A DNA stretch of 64,000 nucleotides. It comes from Bacteroides cutis. Its GTDB lineage: Bacteria > Bacteroidota > Bacteroidia > Bacteroidales > Bacteroidaceae. Each line of letters opens with the position of its first letter. Position 1 is the stretch's first letter. Positions 44,301 to 53,967 of the stretch are shown here, piece by piece. Position numbers and translations under genes: made by a program. The notes beneath the pieces are model-generated. The model saw only the letters and a program-made list of their open reading frames with translations, was not told where the DNA came from and made no database searches. The DNA lies in the NCBI RefSeq assembly GCF_900241005.1, contig NZ_OEST01000002.1:496001-560000 (forward strand), read 5' to 3'.

Positions 44301-47135
44301 AAGGAGCGGCTTGTGACGATGTATAACCGCAAGTTCAACTGTTTCGTGCGCCCGCGCTACGACGGCTCCCATCAGACCTTTCCCGACCTCAACCTGAAAG
44401 GGCTGGCAAGCCGGGGTATCAAGAGCGTCTATCCCTCACAGATGGATTGCGTCTGGATGTTGAAACAGAACGGCGGCGGAATTTGCGACCACGAGGTGGG
44501 AACCGGTAAGACGCTGATAATGTGCATCGCCGCGCATGAGATGAAGCGTCTGAATTTGGCACACAAGCCGATGATTATCGGGCTGAAAGCCAACGTTGCG
44601 GAGATTGCAGCCACCTATCAGGCGGCATATCCCAACGCACGTATTCTGTACGCTTCGGAGAAGGACTTTTCGACCGCCAACCGTGTGCGCTTCTTCAATA
44701 ATATAAAGAACAACGACTACGATTGCGTCATCATGTCGCACGACCAGTTCGGCAAGATACCGCAGTCGCCGGAATTGCAGCAGCGCATCCTGCAAGCAGA
44801 GCTTGACACGGTGGAGGAAAACCTCGAAGTGCTACGGCAGCAGGGAAAGAACGTGTCGCGGGCGATGCTGAAAGGATTGGAGAAGCGCAAGCACAACCTT
44901 GAAGCGAAGCTGGAGAAGGTGGAACACGCCATAAAGTCACGCACGGACGACGTGGTGGATTTCAAGCAGATGGGCATCGACCACATCTTCATAGATGAGA
45001 GCCACCAGTTCAAGAATCTGACTTTCAACACGCGCCACGACCGTGTGGCGGGATTGGGAAACAGCGAGGGAAGCCAGAAGGCACTTAACATGCTCTTTGC
45101 CATACGCACCATACAGGAGCGCACAGGAAAAGACTTGGGTGCGACCTTCCTCTCCGGCACGACTATCAGCAACTCACTGACTGAATTGTACCTGCTGTTC
45201 AAGTACCTGCGCCCGAAGGAGCTGGAACGGCAGGACATAAGGTGTTTCGACGCTTGGGCGGCGATATTTGCCAAGAAGACGACGGATTTTGAATTTAACG
45301 TGACGAACAATGTGGTCCAGAAGGAGCGTTTCCGCTACTTCATCAAAGTGCCGGAGCTTGCCGCCTTCTATAATGAAATCACGGACTACCGCACGGCGGA
45401 GGATGTGGGCGTTGACCGTCCTGCCAAGAACGAGATACTGCACCATATACCGCCCACGCCGGAACAGGAGGACTTCATACAGAAACTGATGCAGTTCGCC
45501 AAGACGGGCGATGCCACCTTGTTGGGCAGGCTGCCGCTTTCGGAAACGGAAGAAAAGGCGAAGATGCTCATCGCCACGGACTATGCCCGGAAAATGGCAC
45601 TCGACATGCGCATGATAGACCCGAATTACGAAGATCATCCCGACAACAAAGCGAGTCACTGTGCCAAGATGATCGCGGAGTATTATCAAAAATACGACGC
45701 CCAGAAAGGCACGCAGTTCGTTTTCTCTGATTTGGGGACATACCAGCCGGGCGACGGGTGGAACGTCTATTCGGAAATCAAGCGCAAACTGACGGAGGAC
45801 TACGGTATACCGCCAAGCGAGGTGCGCTTCATTCAGGAGTGCAAGACCGACAAGGCGCGGAAGGCGGTGATAGACGCCATGAACGCCGGGACGGTGCGTG
45901 TGCTGTTCGGCTCTACCTCTATGCTCGGAACGGGTGTGAACGCCCAGAAACGGTGTGTGGCTATCCATCATCTCGATACGCCGTGGCGACCGTCCGACTT
46001 GCAACAGCGTGACGGACGCGGAGTTAGGGCAGGTAATGAGATTGCCAAACATTTCGCCGGGAACAACGTGGATGTAATCATCTACGCGGTGGAGAAGTCA
46101 CTGGACAGCTACAAGTTCAACCTCCTGCACTGCAAGCAGACTTTCATAAGCCAGCTCAAAAGCGGTGCGATGGGTGCGCGTACCATCGACGAGGGGGCAA
46201 TGGACGAAAAATCGGGCATGAATTTCTCGGAATACATGGCGTTGCTCTCCGGCAATACCGACCTGTTGGACAAGGCGAAACTGGAAAAGCGGATCGCATC
46301 GCTCGAAGGGGAACGCAAGTCGTTCAACAAGGGCAAGCGTGATTCGGAGTTCAAGCTGGAGTCAAAGACCGGCGAGTTGCGCAACAACACGGCTTTCATA
46401 GATGCCATGACGGAGGACTGGAACCGCTTCCTGTCGGTGGTGCAGACCGACAAGGAGGGCAACCGCCTTAATATAATAAAGGTGGACGGAGTGGATTCCG
46501 CCGATGAGAAGGTCATCGGAAAGCGTTTGCAGGAGATAGCCAAGAATGCCACGACCGGAGGGTTGTACACGCAGGTCGGTGAACTTTACGGTTTTCCGAT
46601 AAAGGTGGTGAGCGAAAGGATACTCAAAGAGGGATTGGAGTTCACCGACAACCGCTTCGTGGTCGAGGGGAACTACAAGTACACCTACAACAACGGGCAT
46701 CTGGCGATGGCTGACCCGTTGGCCGCCGCCCGCAACTTCCTCAACGCGATGGAGAGGATACCCTCCATCATCGACCAGTACAAGGCGAAGAACGAGGTGC
46801 TGGAGATGGAGATACCGCAGTTACAGGAGATAGCGGGTAAGGTGTGGAAGAAGGAGGACGAGCTGAAGCAGTTGAAGTCCGAACTTGCCGCCCTTGACCG
46901 AAAAATTCAGCTGGAGCTTGCGCCACCCACGCCCGAAGTCGCAGAAAAGGAGAATGAAGGGCAACAGCTCAAGCCGGAAGCGGAAGATGTGAGGAACAGG
47001 CAGGCGCAATATCCCGAAAATGCACCGCCGCAGATACGCAGTCCGGCGGATAGTATCGTTGCCAACCATGTCATAATCGGGCGTCCGGGACTGTATGCCA
47101 AGGAGGAAACCCGGTCCAAAGGATTGAAAATATAA
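41319..47135 (+). CDS. Giant N6-adenine methylase-like / SNF2 helicase fusion protein
   Basis: A 1938-aa protein. Residues 100-330 form an N6-methylase-like Rossmann domain: [16 protein letters not shown], motif [13 protein letters not shown], and motif [10 protein letters not shown] (NIPF instead of NPPF/Y). A Pro/Lys/Glu linker spans about 390-610. An SF2/SNF2 ATPase begins about residue 1010: Walker [13 protein letters not shown] near 1060, DESH in [13 protein letters not shown] near 1223, and motif [16 protein letters not shown] near 1563. A coiled-coil region closes the protein. Such proteins are usual in CTnDOT-like elements; DNA remodelling, anti-restriction or defence are possible, none proved. 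Confidence 0.85.
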   Translation: MAFNRKQKLRDNIEAIRTAFILDRENRTATTEERAILQRYCGFGGLKCILNPAKELTDAVRWAKSDLELFAPTVELHRLIRENSKDETEYKRFVDSLKASVLTAFYTPKEITDTIADVLADYSVRPARMLEPSAGVGVFVDSMLRHSPNADVMAFEKDLLTGTILRHLYPDQKMRTCGFEKIERPFNNYFDLAVSNIPFGDIAVFDAEFQRSDSFGRRSAQKTIHNYFFLKGLDAVRDGGIVAFITSQGVLNSTKTSVRNELFSQANLVSAIRLPNNLFTDNAGTEVGSDLIVLQKNLSKKEMSQDERLMTVIQTDTKTALTDNAYFIHHPERIVHTMAKLDTDPYGKPAMVYLHEGKAAGIAGDLRRMLDEDFHYRLAMRLYSGSIRQAGTEEKVAVQNKVERPAIKLETVSSAQTVETPTEKPQPADEKPEIEPRPQYSAGVQLTLLDLWGMTEEVSQPKTSKKKKTVKKAVTAKSTPPKPKVTVTPTAPTAKPAMENKEVKAENTAKPADPDDIYATLDWDTNPPINGFYEMMMGLTPERRKELRELARQHNEKQVAEKTEVKAVPETSREQPRQEETQPEAVAAPAVTDTPSEAVGTFLFPDIEAEKPKEEVVDLSPRAYHRTPEMHLREGSLVADRGRHNIGYLKDITPYGATFQPLDLKGYQKEKALLYVSLRDAYERLYRYESLRREANVPWREHLNTCYDEFVMRYGNLNAKQNVKLVMMDAGGRDILSLERMENGKFVKADIFEHPVSFAVESHANVGSPEEALSASLNKYGTVNLDYMREITDSTAEDLLTALQGRIYYNPLVTGYEIKDRFIAGNVIEKAERIEAWMGDNPENERMPEVKQALEALKDAEPQRIAFEDLDFNFGERWIPTGVYAAYMSRLFDTEVKIAYSASMDEFSVVCGYRTMKITDEFLVKGYYRNYDGMHLLKHALHNTCPDMMKSIGKDEHGNDIKMRDSEGIQLANAKIDEIRNGFSEWLEEQSPQFKERLVTMYNRKFNCFVRPRYDGSHQTFPDLNLKGLASRGIKSVYPSQMDCVWMLKQNGGGICDHEVGTGKTLIMCIAAHEMKRLNLAHKPMIIGLKANVAEIAATYQAAYPNARILYASEKDFSTANRVRFFNNIKNNDYDCVIMSHDQFGKIPQSPELQQRILQAELDTVEENLEVLRQQGKNVSRAMLKGLEKRKHNLEAKLEKVEHAIKSRTDDVVDFKQMGIDHIFIDESHQFKNLTFNTRHDRVAGLGNSEGSQKALNMLFAIRTIQERTGKDLGATFLSGTTISNSLTELYLLFKYLRPKELERQDIRCFDAWAAIFAKKTTDFEFNVTNNVVQKERFRYFIKVPELAAFYNEITDYRTAEDVGVDRPAKNEILHHIPPTPEQEDFIQKLMQFAKTGDATLLGRLPLSETEEKAKMLIATDYARKMALDMRMIDPNYEDHPDNKASHCAKMIAEYYQKYDAQKGTQFVFSDLGTYQPGDGWNVYSEIKRKLTEDYGIPPSEVRFIQECKTDKARKAVIDAMNAGTVRVLFGSTSMLGTGVNAQKRCVAIHHLDTPWRPSDLQQRDGRGVRAGNEIAKHFAGNNVDVIIYAVEKSLDSYKFNLLHCKQTFISQLKSGAMGARTIDEGAMDEKSGMNFSEYMALLSGNTDLLDKAKLEKRIASLEGERKSFNKGKRDSEFKLESKTGELRNNTAFIDAMTEDWNRFLSVVQTDKEGNRLNIIKVDGVDSADEKVIGKRLQEIAKNATTGGLYTQVGELYGFPIKVVSERILKEGLEFTDNRFVVEGNYKYTYNNGHLAMADPLAAARNFLNAMERIPSIIDQYKAKNEVLEMEIPQLQEIAGKVWKKEDELKQLKSELAALDRKIQLELAPPTPEVAEKENEGQQLKPEAEDVRNRQAQYPENAPPQIRSPADSIVANHVIIGRPGLYAKEETRSKGLKI

Positions 47136-47158
47136 CCTAAGGAATTTTATCTGAAGTA

Positions 47159-47272
47159 TTAATAAGGGCTATCCCAAAAGGTCTAAAAGTAAATTTTATC
47201 CTTTCTGCAAGTATCTATAGGATGGCAACTGCATTTTTTTCTTTTTGGGCAGCCCTTATTAAAATTTATTCT
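47159..47272. mobile_element. MITE-like 114-bp element or long terminator hairpin
   Basis: TTAATAAGGGCTATCCCAAA... and its near-perfect inverted copy ...TTTGGGCAGCCCTTATTAA frame about 70 bp of AT-rich DNA (arms about 22 bp, one or two mismatches). The GGGCTxTCCCAAAAG end resembles ends of IS1182-type insertion sequences (from memory). No transposase is inside. It lies just behind the helicase stop, so a terminator role is also possible. Confidence 0.5.
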
Positions 47273-47339
47273 TATTTTAGGTTATATACATTCATGTCCA
47301 TTTATGTAAAAAATTCCTGCTGACCTTGTTTATGTCTTG

Positions 47340-47545
47340 TCAGTCACCATTTGCAAAACCATATTTGACCCTCAAAGAGGCTGAATTTGATAAGTAACTT
47401 GCTACATACTCATAATAAGGAGCTAAATAGAACACGAATGGGAAATACACAAATGCTAAACTAAAGAAGATATTGGCCAAAATAAACGCTATACCGAGAG
47501 AGAAACTTGATTTTTCAACTTCCTAAAACGGTGTTGTTCAAACAT
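47340..47545 (-). pseudogene. Frameshifted small membrane-protein remnant
   Basis: On the minus strand ATG at 47545 opens MFEQHRFRKLK, and after one frame change the reading continues SSFSLGIAFILANIFFSLAFVYFPFVFYLAPYYEYVASYL and ends with a TGA at 47342-47340. The total of 206 nt is not a multiple of three, consistent with a lost or extra base near 47513. The hydrophobic, aromatic composition looks coding. Family not recognised. The remaining 47273-47339 and 47546-47627 hold no supported gene. Confidence 0.4.
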
Positions 47546-47627
47546 TTCTACTTATTTGTACTTGCCAGTTGAACCTACGCTTCCCTAATAAAATGTCTAT
47601 GGTAAAAAGTTAAAAAATCCTCCCACT

Positions 47628-47658
47628 TTTGTTAGATATATTTTTTTGTGTAATTTTG
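47628..47658 (+). promoter_or_regulatory. tetQ promoter
   Basis: TTTG (47628-47631), 19 nt, TAATTTTG (47651-47658), a full Bacteroides consensus promoter. Start predicted near 47664. Confidence 0.85.
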
Positions 47659-47663
47659 TAATC

Positions 47664-47792
47664 GTTATGCGGCAGTAATAATATACATATTAATACGAGT
47701 TAGTAATCCTGTAGTTCTCATATGCTACGAGGAGGTATTAAAAGGTGCGTTTCGACAATGCATCTACTGTAGTATATTATTGCTTAATCCAA
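47664..47792 (+). promoter_or_regulatory. tetQ leader with 3-codon leader peptide (translational attenuator)
   Basis: ATG CGG CAG TAA at 47667-47678 encodes a 3-residue leader peptide, as known for tetQ of CTnDOT, where tetracycline-dependent ribosome behaviour on the leader frees tetQ translation. AATAATATAC (47677-47686) can pair with GTATATTATT (47772-47781), bringing the leader peptide and the tetQ start together. A strong purine run GAGGAGG sits at 47729-47735. Confidence 0.75.
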
Positions 47793-49739
47793 ATGAATAT
47801 TATAAATTTAGGAATTCTTGCTCACATTGATGCAGGAAAAACTTCCGTAACCGAGAATCTGCTGTTTGCCAGTGGAGCAACGGAAAAGTGCGGCCGTGTG
47901 GATAATGGTGACACCATAACGGACTCTATGGATATAGAGAAACGTAGAGGAATTACTGTCCGGGCTTCTACGACATCTATTATCTGGAATGGAGTGAAAT
48001 GCAATATCATTGACACTCCGGGACACATGGATTTTATTGCGGAAGTGGAGCGGACATTCAAAATGCTTGATGGAGCAGTCCTCATCTTATCCGCAAAGGA
48101 AGGCATACAAGCGCAGACAAAGTTGCTGTTCAGTACTTTACAAAAGCTGCAAATCCCGACAATTATATTTATCAATAAGATTGACCGTGCCGGTGTGAAT
48201 TTGGAGCGTTTGTATATGGATATAAAAACAAATCTGTCGCAAGATGTCCTGTTTATGCAAACTGTTGTCGATGGATCGGTTTATCCGGTTTGCTCCCAAA
48301 CATATATAAAGGAAGAATACAAAGAATTTGTATGCAACCATGACGACGATATATTAGAACGATATTTGGCGGATAGCGAAATTTCACCGGCTGATTATTG
48401 GAATACGATAATCGCTCTTGTGGCAAAAGCCAAAGTCTATCCGGTGCTACATGGATCAGCAATGTTCAATATCGGTATCAATGAGTTGTTGGACGCCATT
48501 TCTTCTTTTATACTTCCTCCGGCATCAGTCTCAAACAGACTTTCAGCTTATCTCTATAAGATAGAGCATGACCCCAAAGGGCATAAAAGAAGTTTTCTTA
48601 AAATAATTGACGGAAGTCTGAGACTTCGAGACGTTGTAAGAATCAACGATTCGGAAAAATTCATCAAGATTAAAAATCTAAAGACTATTTATCAGGGCAG
48701 AGAGATAAATGTTGATGAAGTGGGTGCCAATGATATCGCGATTGTAGAAGATATAGAAGATTTTCGAATCGGAGATTATTTAGGTGCTAAACCTTGTTTG
48801 ATTCAAGGATTATCTCATCAGCATCCCGCTCTCAAATCCTCCGTCCGGCCAAATAAGCCCGAAGAGAGAAGCAAGGTGATATCCGCTCTGAATACATTGT
48901 GGATTGAAGACCCGTCTTTGTCCTTTTCCATAAACTCATATAGTGATGAATTGGAAATCTCGTTATATGGTTTGACCCAAAAGGAAATCATACAGACATT
49001 GCTGGAAGAACGATTTTCCGTAAAGGTCCATTTTGATGAGATCAAGACTATCTACAAAGAACGACCTATAAAAAAGGTCAATAAGATTATTCAGATCGAA
49101 GTACCACCCAACCCTTACTGGGCCACAATAGGGCTGACTCTTGAACCCTTACCGTTAGGGGCAGGGTTGCAAATCGAAAGTGACATCTCCTATGGTTATC
49201 TGAACCATTCTTTTCAAAATGCCGTTTTTGAAGGGATTCGTATGTCTTGCCAATCTGGTTTACATGGATGGGAAGTGACAGATCTGAAAGTAACTTTTAC
49301 TCAAGCCGAGTATTATAGCCCGGTAAGTACACCTGCTGATTTCAGACAGCTGACCCCTTATGTCTTCAGGCTGGCTTTGCAACAGTCAGGTGTGGACATT
49401 CTCGAACCGATGCTCTGTTTTGAGTTGCAGATACCCCAAGTAGCGAGTTCCAAAGCTATTACAGATTTGCAAAAACTGATGTCTGAGATTGAAGACATCA
49501 GTTGTAATAATGAGTGGTGTCATATTAAAGGGAAAGTTCCATTAAATACAAGTAAAGACTATGCCTCAGAAGTAAGTTCGTACACTAAGGGCTTAGGCAT
49601 TTTTATGGTTAAGCCATGTGGGTATCAAATAACAAAAGACGGTTATTCTGATAATATCCGCATGAACGAAAAAGATAAACTTTTATTCATGTTCCAAAAA
49701 TCAATTTATGAATTAATACAAAACAAGAAGAAAATATGA
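47793..49739 (+). CDS. tetQ: Tetracycline resistance ribosomal protection protein TetQ, with altered C-terminus
   Basis: TetQ is an EF-G-like GTPase that removes tetracycline from the ribosome. G motifs: G1 [10 protein letters not shown]3 DTPGHMD, G4 NKID; EF-G domains III-V follow. From the ATG at 47793 it has 648 codons; a GTG at 47745 with a good GAGGAGG gives a 16-residue longer form, as in some published TetQ entries. The end is unusual: after FMFQKS the normal tail MSSK is replaced by [11 protein letters not shown], and the stop overlaps the RND adaptor start as ATGA. This is the junction to a foreign operon. Function should be kept. Confidence 0.95.
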   Translation: MNIINLGILAHIDAGKTSVTENLLFASGATEKCGRVDNGDTITDSMDIEKRRGITVRASTTSIIWNGVKCNIIDTPGHMDFIAEVERTFKMLDGAVLILSAKEGIQAQTKLLFSTLQKLQIPTIIFINKIDRAGVNLERLYMDIKTNLSQDVLFMQTVVDGSVYPVCSQTYIKEEYKEFVCNHDDDILERYLADSEISPADYWNTIIALVAKAKVYPVLHGSAMFNIGINELLDAISSFILPPASVSNRLSAYLYKIEHDPKGHKRSFLKIIDGSLRLRDVVRINDSEKFIKIKNLKTIYQGREINVDEVGANDIAIVEDIEDFRIGDYLGAKPCLIQGLSHQHPALKSSVRPNKPEERSKVISALNTLWIEDPSLSFSINSYSDELEISLYGLTQKEIIQTLLEERFSVKVHFDEIKTIYKERPIKKVNKIIQIEVPPNPYWATIGLTLEPLPLGAGLQIESDISYGYLNHSFQNAVFEGIRMSCQSGLHGWEVTDLKVTFTQAEYYSPVSTPADFRQLTPYVFRLALQQSGVDILEPMLCFELQIPQVASSKAITDLQKLMSEIEDISCNNEWCHIKGKVPLNTSKDYASEVSSYTKGLGIFMVKPCGYQITKDGYSDNIRMNEKDKLLFMFQKSIYELIQNKKKI

Positions 49740-50857
49740 ACAAGCAATTCATTATCACGAATTTCGCCGCATTTGCTCTCATGCTGTTCCTGCCGACCGG
49801 ATGCAGGCAGGCGGACGGCAAGCAGGATGCGGTGCAGAGTTATCGGGTCATAAAGGTCGCGGCAAGTCCGGTGGAAATCTCCGAGTCCTATTCCGCCGCC
49901 ATACGCGGACGGCAGGATGTGGACATCCTGCCGCAAATATCCGGGCGCATTATCCGTCTGAAAGTGAAAGAGGGTGAACGGGTGAAGACCGGTCAAGTAT
50001 TGGCTGTAATTGACCAAGTGCCCTATCGGGCGGCATTACGCACGGCGCAGGCCAATGTCAGCGCGGCACAGGCAAAAGTGGAAACGGCAAGAATCGAGCT
50101 GCGGGGCAAGCAGGCATTGTTTGACGAGAAGGTCATATCCGACTACGAGCTTTCTCTCGCCCGGAACCAACTGGCAGTGGCGTGTGCTGAACTCGAACAG
50201 GCAAAGGCACAAGAATCGGATGCACGCAACAATCTCTCCTATACGGAAATCAAAAGCCCGAGCAACGGAGTAGTAGGCACATTGCCCTATCGCATCGGTG
50301 CGCTTGTCGGTCCCAATATGGCACAGCCTTTCACGGTCGTGTCCGACAATGCGGAGATGTATGCCTATTTCTCCATTTCGGAGAATATGCTACGGCGATA
50401 TTCGGCTCGCTATGGCTCGATTGACAGCATGATAGCCGGGACGCCGGAAGTGGGCCTGCAACTCAACGACGGCAGCCTGTACAAGGCGAAAGGACGTATT
50501 GAAACCGTAAGCGGCGTGGTGGATCCTGTTACCGGAACGGTACAAATCAAAGCCCTGTTCCCCAATCCCGACCGCGAACTGTTGAGTGGCAGCATCGGCA
50601 ATGTCATCCTTCAAAACCCGAAAACGGAGGCCGTAACCATTCCCATGACCGCCACCGTGGAACTGCAGGACAAGATTATCGCTTACCGTCTGAAAAACGG
50701 ACAGGCGGAAGCCGCCTATCTCACGGTGGACCGCCTGAACGACGGCAACCGGTTTATCGTAAAAGAAGGTCTTTCGGTCGGTGACACCATTGTCGCCGAA
50801 GGCGTGGGACTGGTGAGAGAAGGCATGAGCATAACCCCTAAAAACGAAACGAAATGA
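49736..50857 (+). CDS. RND efflux periplasmic adaptor (membrane fusion lipoprotein)
   Basis: A 373-aa adaptor that links inner-membrane RND pump and outer-membrane channel. Signal with lipobox [13 protein letters not shown] (Cys about 23). A barrel-sandwich/lipoyl part follows ([32 protein letters not shown]), then an alpha hairpin ([21 protein letters not shown] ... [27 protein letters not shown]), the return lipoyl half [25 protein letters not shown] and a beta barrel. The start overlaps the tetQ stop by 4 nt. GC content rises sharply compared with tetQ. No own promoter is seen, so it depends on tetQ transcription. Confidence 0.93.
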   Translation: MNKQFIITNFAAFALMLFLPTGCRQADGKQDAVQSYRVIKVAASPVEISESYSAAIRGRQDVDILPQISGRIIRLKVKEGERVKTGQVLAVIDQVPYRAALRTAQANVSAAQAKVETARIELRGKQALFDEKVISDYELSLARNQLAVACAELEQAKAQESDARNNLSYTEIKSPSNGVVGTLPYRIGALVGPNMAQPFTVVSDNAEMYAYFSISENMLRRYSARYGSIDSMIAGTPEVGLQLNDGSLYKAKGRIETVSGVVDPVTGTVQIKALFPNPDRELLSGSIGNVILQNPKTEAVTIPMTATVELQDKIIAYRLKNGQAEAAYLTVDRLNDGNRFIVKEGLSVGDTIVAEGVGLVREGMSITPKNETK

Positions 50858-53800
50858 ACCTGCGATTTTTTATAGACCGCCCGGTGTTTTCGGGCGTTAT
50901 CTCGGTGGTGATTGTACTGTTGGGCATGATTTCCATGTTTTCCTTGCCGGTGGAACAATACCCCGACATCGCACCTCCGACCATCAACGTATTCGCAACT
51001 TATCCGGGAGCAAACGCTGAAACCGTGCAGAAGGCAGTGATAACCCCTCTGGAAGAAGCCATCAACGGAGTGGAAGACATGACCTATATGACTTCCACGG
51101 CATCGAATACGGGAGATGCTTCCATCAACATCTATTTCAAACAGGGAACCAACGCGGACATGGCGGCGGTAAACGTGCAGAACCGCGTGAACGGCGCACT
51201 GAGCCAACTTCCGGCGGAAGCCACCAAGACCGGTGTCACCACTGAAAAGCAGCAGAATGCCGAACTGATGACTTTCGCGCTCTATTCGCCCGATGACCGC
51301 TTCGACCAGACCTTCCTGAGCAATTACGTGAAAATCAATGTCGAGCCGAGGCTGAAACGTATCAGCGGCGTGGGAAAGGCACAGTTGTTCGGTTCCAACT
51401 ACAGCATGCGACTTTGGCTGCGTCCCGACAAGATGGCGCAATACGGGCTTATCCCCGATGACATCTCTGCCGTACTTGCACGACAGAACATCGAGGCCGC
51501 CACCGGCTCCTTCGGTGCCAATCATCCTACCGCCAATGAATACACGATGAAATACCGCGGACGCTTGTCCGGAGCGGAAGAGTTCGGTGAGCTGGTCGTC
51601 AAGTCACTGCCGGGCGGCAATGTGCTTCGGTTGAAAGAGGTTGCCGATGTGGAACTGGGCGATGAATACTACAACTATTCCTCCGAGGTGAACGGGCATC
51701 CGGCAGCTATGATGCTCATCAACCAGAAAGCCGGGTCCAATGCATCAAGCACCATCAAGGAGATTCACGAAGTGCTTGACGACCTTAGCCGGGACTTGCC
51801 CGAAGGGACGGAATTCGTGGTGCTTACCGATACCAACAAGTTCCTGTATGCCTCCATCCACTCTGTCCTCCGCACCTTATTGGAAGCGATACTTCTGGTC
51901 ATCGTGGTGGTGTATGTGTTCTTGCAGGACATCAAGTCAACGCTTATCCCTACCATATCCATCTTCGTTTCCATCATCGGCACATTTGCCGTGATGTCCA
52001 TGATTGGATTCTCCATCAACCTGCTCACCCTGTTCGCGCTTGTGCTTGCCATCGGAACCGTGGTCGATGATGCCATTGTGGTGGTGGAAGCGGTGCAGGC
52101 GAAGTTCGATGAGGGCTATCAATCAGCAGTTCTCGCGGCTGATGATGCCATGAAAGGCGTTTCGTCGGCTATCCTGACCTCTACCATAATCTTTATGGCA
52201 GTGTTTTTCCCCGTAGCCATGATGGGCGGGACTTCGGGAGCGTTCTACACGCAGTTCGGTATCACGATGGCTGTTGCCGTGGGAATCTCGGCAGTCAATG
52301 CCTTCACACTCTCACCGGCACTTTGCGCGCTGCTGCTGAAACCCTATATCGATGAGCAGGGCAACACTAAGAACAATTTTGCAGCCCGTTTCCGTAAAGC
52401 GTTCAATGCCGTCTTCGACAGTCTGAGCCGACGCTATGTACGTGGAGTGATGTTCATTATCCATCGCCGATGGCTGTTGTGGAGCATCATAGGCATTTCT
52501 TTCGGGTTGCTGGTGCTGCTGGTCAATGTCACAAAGACGGGACTTATTCCCGAAGAGGACACCGGGACGGTCATGGTGAGCATGAACACGAAGCCCGGCA
52601 CATCCATGGCTCAGACAAGTAAGGTGATGGAGCGTATCAACAGCCGTCTCGACAGCATCGGCGAGATTGAATACAGCGGTGCGGTAGCCGGTTTCTCTTT
52701 CAGCGGTTCCGGTCCCTCGCAGGCGATGTATTTCGTGACACTCAAAGACTGGGAGGATCGTAAGGGAGAGGGGCAGTCGGTGAATGATGTCATCGGAAAG
52801 ATTTATGCCGCCACTTCAGATATTCCCGATGCCACGGTGTTCGCCATGTCGCCTCCGATGATTGCCGGGTACGGCATGGGAAACGGTTTCGAGCTTTATT
52901 TGCAGGACAAGGCGGGCGGAAACATCGCCGCTTTCAAGGAAGAGGCGGACAAGTTTGTCGAAGCCTTGTCGCAACGACCCGAAATCGGCGAAGTCTATTC
53001 CTCCTTTGCCACGGACTATCCGCAATACTGGGTGGATATCGATGCCGCCAAATGTGAGCAGTCGGGTGTGTCGCCCGCAGATGTGCTTTCCACATTGTCG
53101 GGCTATTATACCGGACAATATGTTTCCGACTTTAACCGGTTCTCCAAGCTCTACCATGTGACCATGCAGGCTCCGGCGGAATATCGTGTGAATGCGGAAT
53201 CCCTGCACCACATGTATGTGCGCGCCTCCGATGGCGGCATGTCGCCTTTGAGCCGGTTCGTGCGCCTGACCAAGACCAACGGCCCGTCAGACCTCACCCG
53301 TTTCAACCTGTTCAACGCCATCTCGATTAGCGGGTCGCCGGCGCAGGGTTACAGTTCAGGGCAGGTGCTCGAAGCCATCGGCGAGACGGCACGTGAAGTG
53401 CTTCCGTCAAATTACACATACGAGTTTGGCGGCATTTCGCGTGAGGAAAGCAAGACGACCAACAATGCCACGCTTATATTCCTGCTCTGCATGGTTCTGG
53501 TCTATCTGATTCTGTGCGCCTTGTATGAGAGCGTGTTCATACCCTTCGCGGTTCTGTTGTCGGTGCCTTGCGGACTAATGGGCAGTTTCCTGTTTGCGTG
53601 GCTCTTCGGTCTGGAGAACAACATCTACATGCAGACCGGATTAATCATGATTATCGGCCTGCTTGCCAAGACCGCCATCCTGCTTACCGAATACGCCGGC
53701 AAGCGGCGGTCGGAAGGCATGACGCTGGCACAGGCAGCATACAGTGCGGCAAAAGTCCGCCTGCGCCCTATATTGATGACTGTGCTGTCCATGGTGTTCG

Positions 53801-53967
53801 GTCTTGTCCCGCTGATGATGGCGCACGGAGTGGGTGCCAACGGCAGCCGTTCGCTTGCCACAGGTGTAATCGGTGGAATGATTGTCGGTACTTTGGCTCT
53901 GTTGTTCCTTGTGCCGTCATTGTTTATTGTATTCCAATATATTCAAGAACGTGTTAAGCATAATTAA
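50854..53967 (+). CDS. RND multidrug efflux permease (HAE1/AcrB family)
   Basis: A 1037-aa inner-membrane proton-driven pump for lipophilic drugs. It has 12 helices with two large periplasmic loops. N-terminus [24 protein letters not shown] is typical. Proton-relay acids are in TM4 (AIGTVVDDAIVVVEAV), and the matching Lys in TM10 is IGLLAKTAILLTEYA. The periplasmic porter domain includes TYPGANAETVQKAVITPLEEAINGVEDM (read in parts). It overlaps the adaptor by 4 nt (ATGA) and abuts the outer-membrane gene, so the pump is complete. Substrates unknown. Confidence 0.95.
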   Translation: MNLRFFIDRPVFSGVISVVIVLLGMISMFSLPVEQYPDIAPPTINVFATYPGANAETVQKAVITPLEEAINGVEDMTYMTSTASNTGDASINIYFKQGTNADMAAVNVQNRVNGALSQLPAEATKTGVTTEKQQNAELMTFALYSPDDRFDQTFLSNYVKINVEPRLKRISGVGKAQLFGSNYSMRLWLRPDKMAQYGLIPDDISAVLARQNIEAATGSFGANHPTANEYTMKYRGRLSGAEEFGELVVKSLPGGNVLRLKEVADVELGDEYYNYSSEVNGHPAAMMLINQKAGSNASSTIKEIHEVLDDLSRDLPEGTEFVVLTDTNKFLYASIHSVLRTLLEAILLVIVVVYVFLQDIKSTLIPTISIFVSIIGTFAVMSMIGFSINLLTLFALVLAIGTVVDDAIVVVEAVQAKFDEGYQSAVLAADDAMKGVSSAILTSTIIFMAVFFPVAMMGGTSGAFYTQFGITMAVAVGISAVNAFTLSPALCALLLKPYIDEQGNTKNNFAARFRKAFNAVFDSLSRRYVRGVMFIIHRRWLLWSIIGISFGLLVLLVNVTKTGLIPEEDTGTVMVSMNTKPGTSMAQTSKVMERINSRLDSIGEIEYSGAVAGFSFSGSGPSQAMYFVTLKDWEDRKGEGQSVNDVIGKIYAATSDIPDATVFAMSPPMIAGYGMGNGFELYLQDKAGGNIAAFKEEADKFVEALSQRPEIGEVYSSFATDYPQYWVDIDAAKCEQSGVSPADVLSTLSGYYTGQYVSDFNRFSKLYHVTMQAPAEYRVNAESLHHMYVRASDGGMSPLSRFVRLTKTNGPSDLTRFNLFNAISISGSPAQGYSSGQVLEAIGETAREVLPSNYTYEFGGISREESKTTNNATLIFLLCMVLVYLILCALYESVFIPFAVLLSVPCGLMGSFLFAWLFGLENNIYMQTGLIMIIGLLAKTAILLTEYAGKRRSEGMTLAQAAYSAAKVRLRPILMTVLSMVFGLVPLMMAHGVGANGSRSLATGVIGGMIVGTLALLFLVPSLFIVFQYIQERVKHN

